DNA of 64,000 nucleotides, from NCBI GenBank assembly GCA_963701995.1, contig OY969693.1:1426001-1490000 (forward strand). Direction: 5' to 3'. A model generated the notes under the pieces. The model saw nothing but the letters and a program-made list of their open reading frames with translations, searched no databases and was not told the origin of the DNA. Position 1 is the stretch's first letter. Every line of letters begins with the position of its first letter. Origin of the DNA: Methanoflorens sp963701995. Lineage in GTDB: Archaea; Halobacteriota; Bog-38; Methanoflorentales; Methanoflorentaceae. The position numbers and the translations under genes are program-made. Positions 61,731 to 64,000 of this stretch are shown piece by piece.

Positions 61731-62306
61731 TCACGTCTCGTACTCTTTCTTAAGTGCTTTAAGAGCTTCGATAACGATCTCCACGTAAAGGCGTGTATCG
61801 GTTCCATAGTGATCGCGGACTTTTGCCGCGTCTTCGTTGTCGAGTTGCAACCGTTCAATCCGTTCGAGGGTTTTCTCGGCAGTTTCTAATACCCATCTGT
61901 TTCGTGTTTCGGAATCGACAACGTTGATGAATTCAGGCCGTAAAGATACCTTCACCGGACCGTCGTTAGTGCGAAATACGTTCAGCTTGCCTACGACCGC
62001 CACGAACGCAGGTACTTCTATTGCACTCAACTGGGTGACTGCCTGTTGCTGATACTGTCCGGCGTATATGGGAAAAACGCCTGTCGGATCGGCCAGTCGA
62101 GCGCGCCAGTAGTCTGAATCAACGCCAACATTTTCCTTTTCCGTAAGTGTACCGACGACAAACACACGATTACATTTGGCGCCCGTTGGGGTCAAAAGAT
62201 ACTGTGGCGCGTAGGTATCTTCGTGTTCTTTGTAGACGAGCGTCGACTCGCTGAGCTCTTTCGCGTAGAGGCGTCGTGCTACTTCTCGTTGTCTCAATGA
62301 CATCAA
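61731..62306 (-). CDS. RPA-associated OB-fold protein
   Basis: A 191-residue partner of archaeal RPA. An N-terminal segment REVARRLYAKELSEST is followed by an OB fold (NRVFVVGTLTEKENVG, WRARLADPTGVFPIYAG) and a C-terminal helical domain. The gene overlaps the RPA gene by 4 bases, the usual arrangement in haloarchaea and methanogens, and the two products probably form the single-strand DNA-binding complex. Met 62303 is an alternative start. Confidence 0.85.
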   Translation of the reverse strand: MMSLRQREVARRLYAKELSESTLVYKEHEDTYAPQYLLTPTGAKCNRVFVVGTLTEKENVGVDSDYWRARLADPTGVFPIYAGQYQQQAVTQLSAIEVPAFVAVVGKLNVFRTNDGPVKVSLRPEFINVVDSETRNRWVLETAEKTLERIERLQLDNEDAAKVRDHYGTDTRLYVEIVIEALKALKKEYET

Positions 62307-63190
62307 AGATACCCCTGCGCCCTGTTGAGGACGGCATCAATGTCCTCCTCGTCCACCTTAAGGAGCTCCTCAAAATCTGTTATCAGCAGCCATCGCGGGG
62401 TTTTGTTGCCGCGCACCCTATAGTAGCGTCCGATGATGACGGCCTTCATGGCGTCTGCCGCGACGTTTTGGTCGAGCGCTTCCATAGCCATTTCTTTGGC
62501 TGCCTCCAGAGTGATTCCGGTCAATCTTTCCGTCATCTCTCGATTAAAGAGCACGTCTGACACGATCTCGCCGTTATCGAGCACACCTTTCACGCGCAAA
62601 TCGTACACTCCAGTTACTTCGCCGTGCTCCGCGCAATGCCCTTTAACGACGACGCGACTGCACTCCGGACATCTTTTGACTAATCCCGAGCCGGACTGAA
62701 CATCGATAATTGCACCAGAGATCTCGTCTTCCGCGCGACCGACTGCTACCTCTTCATCGAGTGGTGCAATTTCGGATGCTTTATTCAAGCTAACGCTGAA
62801 ACGTCCCTGCCACGATTTTGTGACCACGTTGCGTATCGAGTAGCTTTGTCCGTCCCTGAGAATAGGCAAATTGGCGTTTGACCAGCTCGTAAACTTGATG
62901 GTCCCCGTCTCGTCGCCGAGGAGGCCGACTTGTGCTATTGATGGCGAATTGGGCTCCCAAAGTTGTACGACCCGCACGCGGAGGTTAATCCATCTATCTT
63001 CCGAATTTATGTCTGTAATTTTTGCGTAGATTACCTCGGTTTCGGAAGCGACACCTTCTTTGGGATGGAGTTTGGCAAAATAAGAAACCACGCTCCTTCT
63101 TGCTTCTTCGATTGGCACTTTAAAATCGTAAACGAGGCTGTTCAGCCGCTGTTCAATGTCGCTGGTGGGAACTGTGACACCTTGTTCCAA
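62303..63190 (-). CDS. Replication protein A-like single-strand DNA-binding protein
   Basis: A 295-residue RPA with a helical N-terminus and two OB folds (GLLGDETGTIKFTSWSNANL and the C-terminal CPECSRVVVKGHCAEHGEVT, a Cys/His zinc motif inserted in an OB fold). It protects single-stranded DNA in replication and repair. The start is TTG 63190. TTTATATC on the minus strand (63293-63300) is a likely TATA box, giving a leader of about 75 bases. It is co-transcribed with the RPA-associated protein. Confidence 0.88.
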   Translation of the reverse strand: MEQGVTVPTSDIEQRLNSLVYDFKVPIEEARRSVVSYFAKLHPKEGVASETEVIYAKITDINSEDRWINLRVRVVQLWEPNSPSIAQVGLLGDETGTIKFTSWSNANLPILRDGQSYSIRNVVTKSWQGRFSVSLNKASEIAPLDEEVAVGRAEDEISGAIIDVQSGSGLVKRCPECSRVVVKGHCAEHGEVTGVYDLRVKGVLDNGEIVSDVLFNREMTERLTGITLEAAKEMAMEALDQNVAADAMKAVIIGRYYRVRGNKTPRWLLITDFEELLKVDEEDIDAVLNRAQGYL

Positions 63191-63292
63191 AAAACGAGTA
63201 CCGAATGTCTTCTGCTAGCTCTCTCAAGTCCATTTCTTCCCTCAAGCCTTTGGTTTTCTAGTTTGAAAGGCAGCAATATGTTGTGCGAGATT

Positions 63293-63300
63293 GATATAAA
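63293..63300 (-). promoter_or_regulatory. TATA box of the RPA operon
   Basis: Minus-strand TTTATATC predicts transcription from about 63270, roughly 75 bases before TTG 63190. Confidence 0.4.
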
Positions 63301-63336
63301 GCTTTCTCGCGTGCCAAAAAGTGTTCAATAATAAGA

Positions 63337-63632
63337 CTGGAGTGGGGGTTGTAAGCCTCCTTCTGTTTCAAGTGGCATTCATCTAAGCGCTTAACCTGGG
63401 TGTCGTCTGGACTGCTCATCCACCCTTTTTAGCTTGCACCTGTGAGGATTCGCCGTTCCATCGTAACTCCTGCTCTCGTCGGTTCTTCACCTCATACTCA
63501 TATTTGCAGGGACGTACCGTTTCTGTGCCAGAGCCATGACTCTCGCCATGCGAGTTTCCCCGCTCACACGTCCAGAGGGTGGGAGGACTTTCCTCAGCGT
63601 GTTCCACCGGCAGCCACTCATCCCCTCTCCTC
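63337..63632 (-). ncRNA. rnpB: RNase P RNA
   Basis: The catalytic RNA that trims tRNA 5' ends. On the minus strand it has the conserved CR-I element TGAGGAAAGTCC near the 5' end (about 63586-63597) and the CR-V element ACAGAAGGAGGCTTACA near the 3' end (about 63350-63366). The terminal P1 helix can form from GGAGAGGGG (5') and CCCCCACTCC (3'), which sets the ends to within a few bases. Length is about 296, normal for archaeal type A RNA. Coding frames across this stretch are shadows. Confidence 0.85.
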
Positions 63633-63654
63633 TCTTTATCTTGAAGGCAAACGT

Positions 63655-63662
63655 AATATAAG
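63655..63662. promoter_or_regulatory. Shared TATA element of rnpB and the AMMECR1 gene
   Basis: The near-palindromic AATATAAG/TTATATTA lies about 26 bases from the predicted rnpB 5' end (63632) on the minus strand and about 25 bases from the GTG at 63683 on the plus strand. It may direct transcription both ways. Confidence 0.5.
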
Positions 63663-63682
63663 TATTCACTAATATGTGAAGC

Positions 63683-64000
63683 GTGGATTTGAACGAAGCG
63701 CGTGTGGGTATGCATCTCGCACGTCAAGCCATCGAGATCGCGGTAAACTCCGGGGAACGGATAGAAGCACCGGAAGGCCTTCCCGCCATTTTTGAGGAAC
63801 TCGGCGGCGTTTTTGTAACCCTACATTCAGGCGGCCTGAGGGGCTGTGTTGGGTACCCCTATCCAAACATGACAATAAAGGAAGCCCTGATCGACTCAGC
63901 AATCAGCGCGGCCTTACACGATTATCGATTTCCTCCCGTGCGAGCAGACGAGGTGGCACAGATCACAATCGAGATTACGCTCCTGTCGAAACCGGTAAGG
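63683..64000 (+). CDS. AMMECR1-domain protein (partial, N-terminal)
   Basis: The first 106 residues of an AMMECR1 family protein, cut by the window end. GGVFVTLHSGGLRGCVGYP contains the conserved L-R-G-C-x-G motif, which has the Cys and Gly that mark the active-site-like cleft, followed by IKEALIDSAISAALHDYRFP. Function of the family is not settled. The start GTG 63683 fits a leaderless transcript from the TATA element at 63655-63662. Confidence 0.85.
   Translation, partial: MDLNEARVGMHLARQAIEIAVNSGERIEAPEGLPAIFEELGGVFVTLHSGGLRGCVGYPYPNMTIKEALIDSAISAALHDYRFPPVRADEVAQITIEITLLSKPVR

Noticed and set aside
63416..63902. Several open frames between the RPA and AMMECR1 genes
   Set aside because: They overlie the RNase P RNA with its conserved CR-I and CR-V elements, or the opposite strand of the AMMECR1 start.
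1..64000. CRISPR arrays, rRNA genes or transposase-bearing insertion sequences
   Set aside because: I saw no regularly spaced direct repeats, no rRNA signatures and no transposase motifs.

Overview
The window reads as a chromosome segment of a methanogen-related euryarchaeon (Halobacteriota/Methanomicrobia-like). The evidence is an archaeal RNA polymerase operon with the large subunits split into B''/B' and A'/A'', archaeal replication, tRNA and proteasome genes, archaeal RNase P RNA, TATA-box promoters (several apparently leaderless), tRNA introns at the canonical 37/38 position, and an F420-type FrhB flavoprotein beside a split glutamate synthase. ANME-1 or Syntrophoarchaeum-like lineages are possible, but the lineage cannot be fixed from sequence alone.

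Bases 1-7420 are accessory DNA, apparently a decayed tailed-virus provirus. It holds a D5-type primase N-terminal fragment, a DUF2254-like membrane protein, a tyrosine integrase whose first codons lie in a tRNA-Val 3' part, a tiny gene, a small-terminase-like gene with a second partial copy upstream, and a large terminase broken by a nonsense codon plus a frameshift. A second tRNA-Val 3' fragment lies just before host sequence resumes.

Bases 7521-25330 are dense housekeeping: endonuclease III, the termination ribonuclease FttA, proteasome beta, DUF371, a zinc protein with pcm, FEN1, a presenilin-like protease, a Nog1-like GTPase, two CBS regulators, a deacetylase-family enzyme, CCA transferase with ThpR, an AAA ATPase, a radical SAM activase, a UPF0200/UPF0201 fusion, a TIM-barrel protein and tRNase Z. 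Bases 25330-32640 are looser, with small genes, one frameshifted gene, a primase-like protein, an Lrp regulator, a PD-(D/E)XK-like protein, a lipoprotein and HisG.

Bases 32640-46100 carry, on the minus strand, tRNA-Lys, then rpoH-rpoB2-rpoB1-rpoA1-rpoA2-rpl30e-nusA-rps12-rps7-EF2-EF1A-rps10, then tRNA-Ser. Next come FBP aldolase/phosphatase, a DUF2111 protein, RFC small subunit, S8e, HypB, SRP19, a PHP protein, Gar1, TFB, tRNA-Ala, PdxT, a HEAT-repeat protein and a response regulator. The last part holds a four-gene glutamate synthase cluster ending in an FrhB-like subunit, a second TIM-barrel protein, an RPA pair, RNase P RNA and the start of an AMMECR1 gene.

The most interesting points are the integrase/tRNA junction and degenerate provirus, a predicted F420-linked glutamate synthase, an endonuclease III whose second Fe-S ligand is His, an RFC gene without a standard start codon, introns in all three tRNA genes, and a promoter apparently shared by rnpB and AMMECR1.
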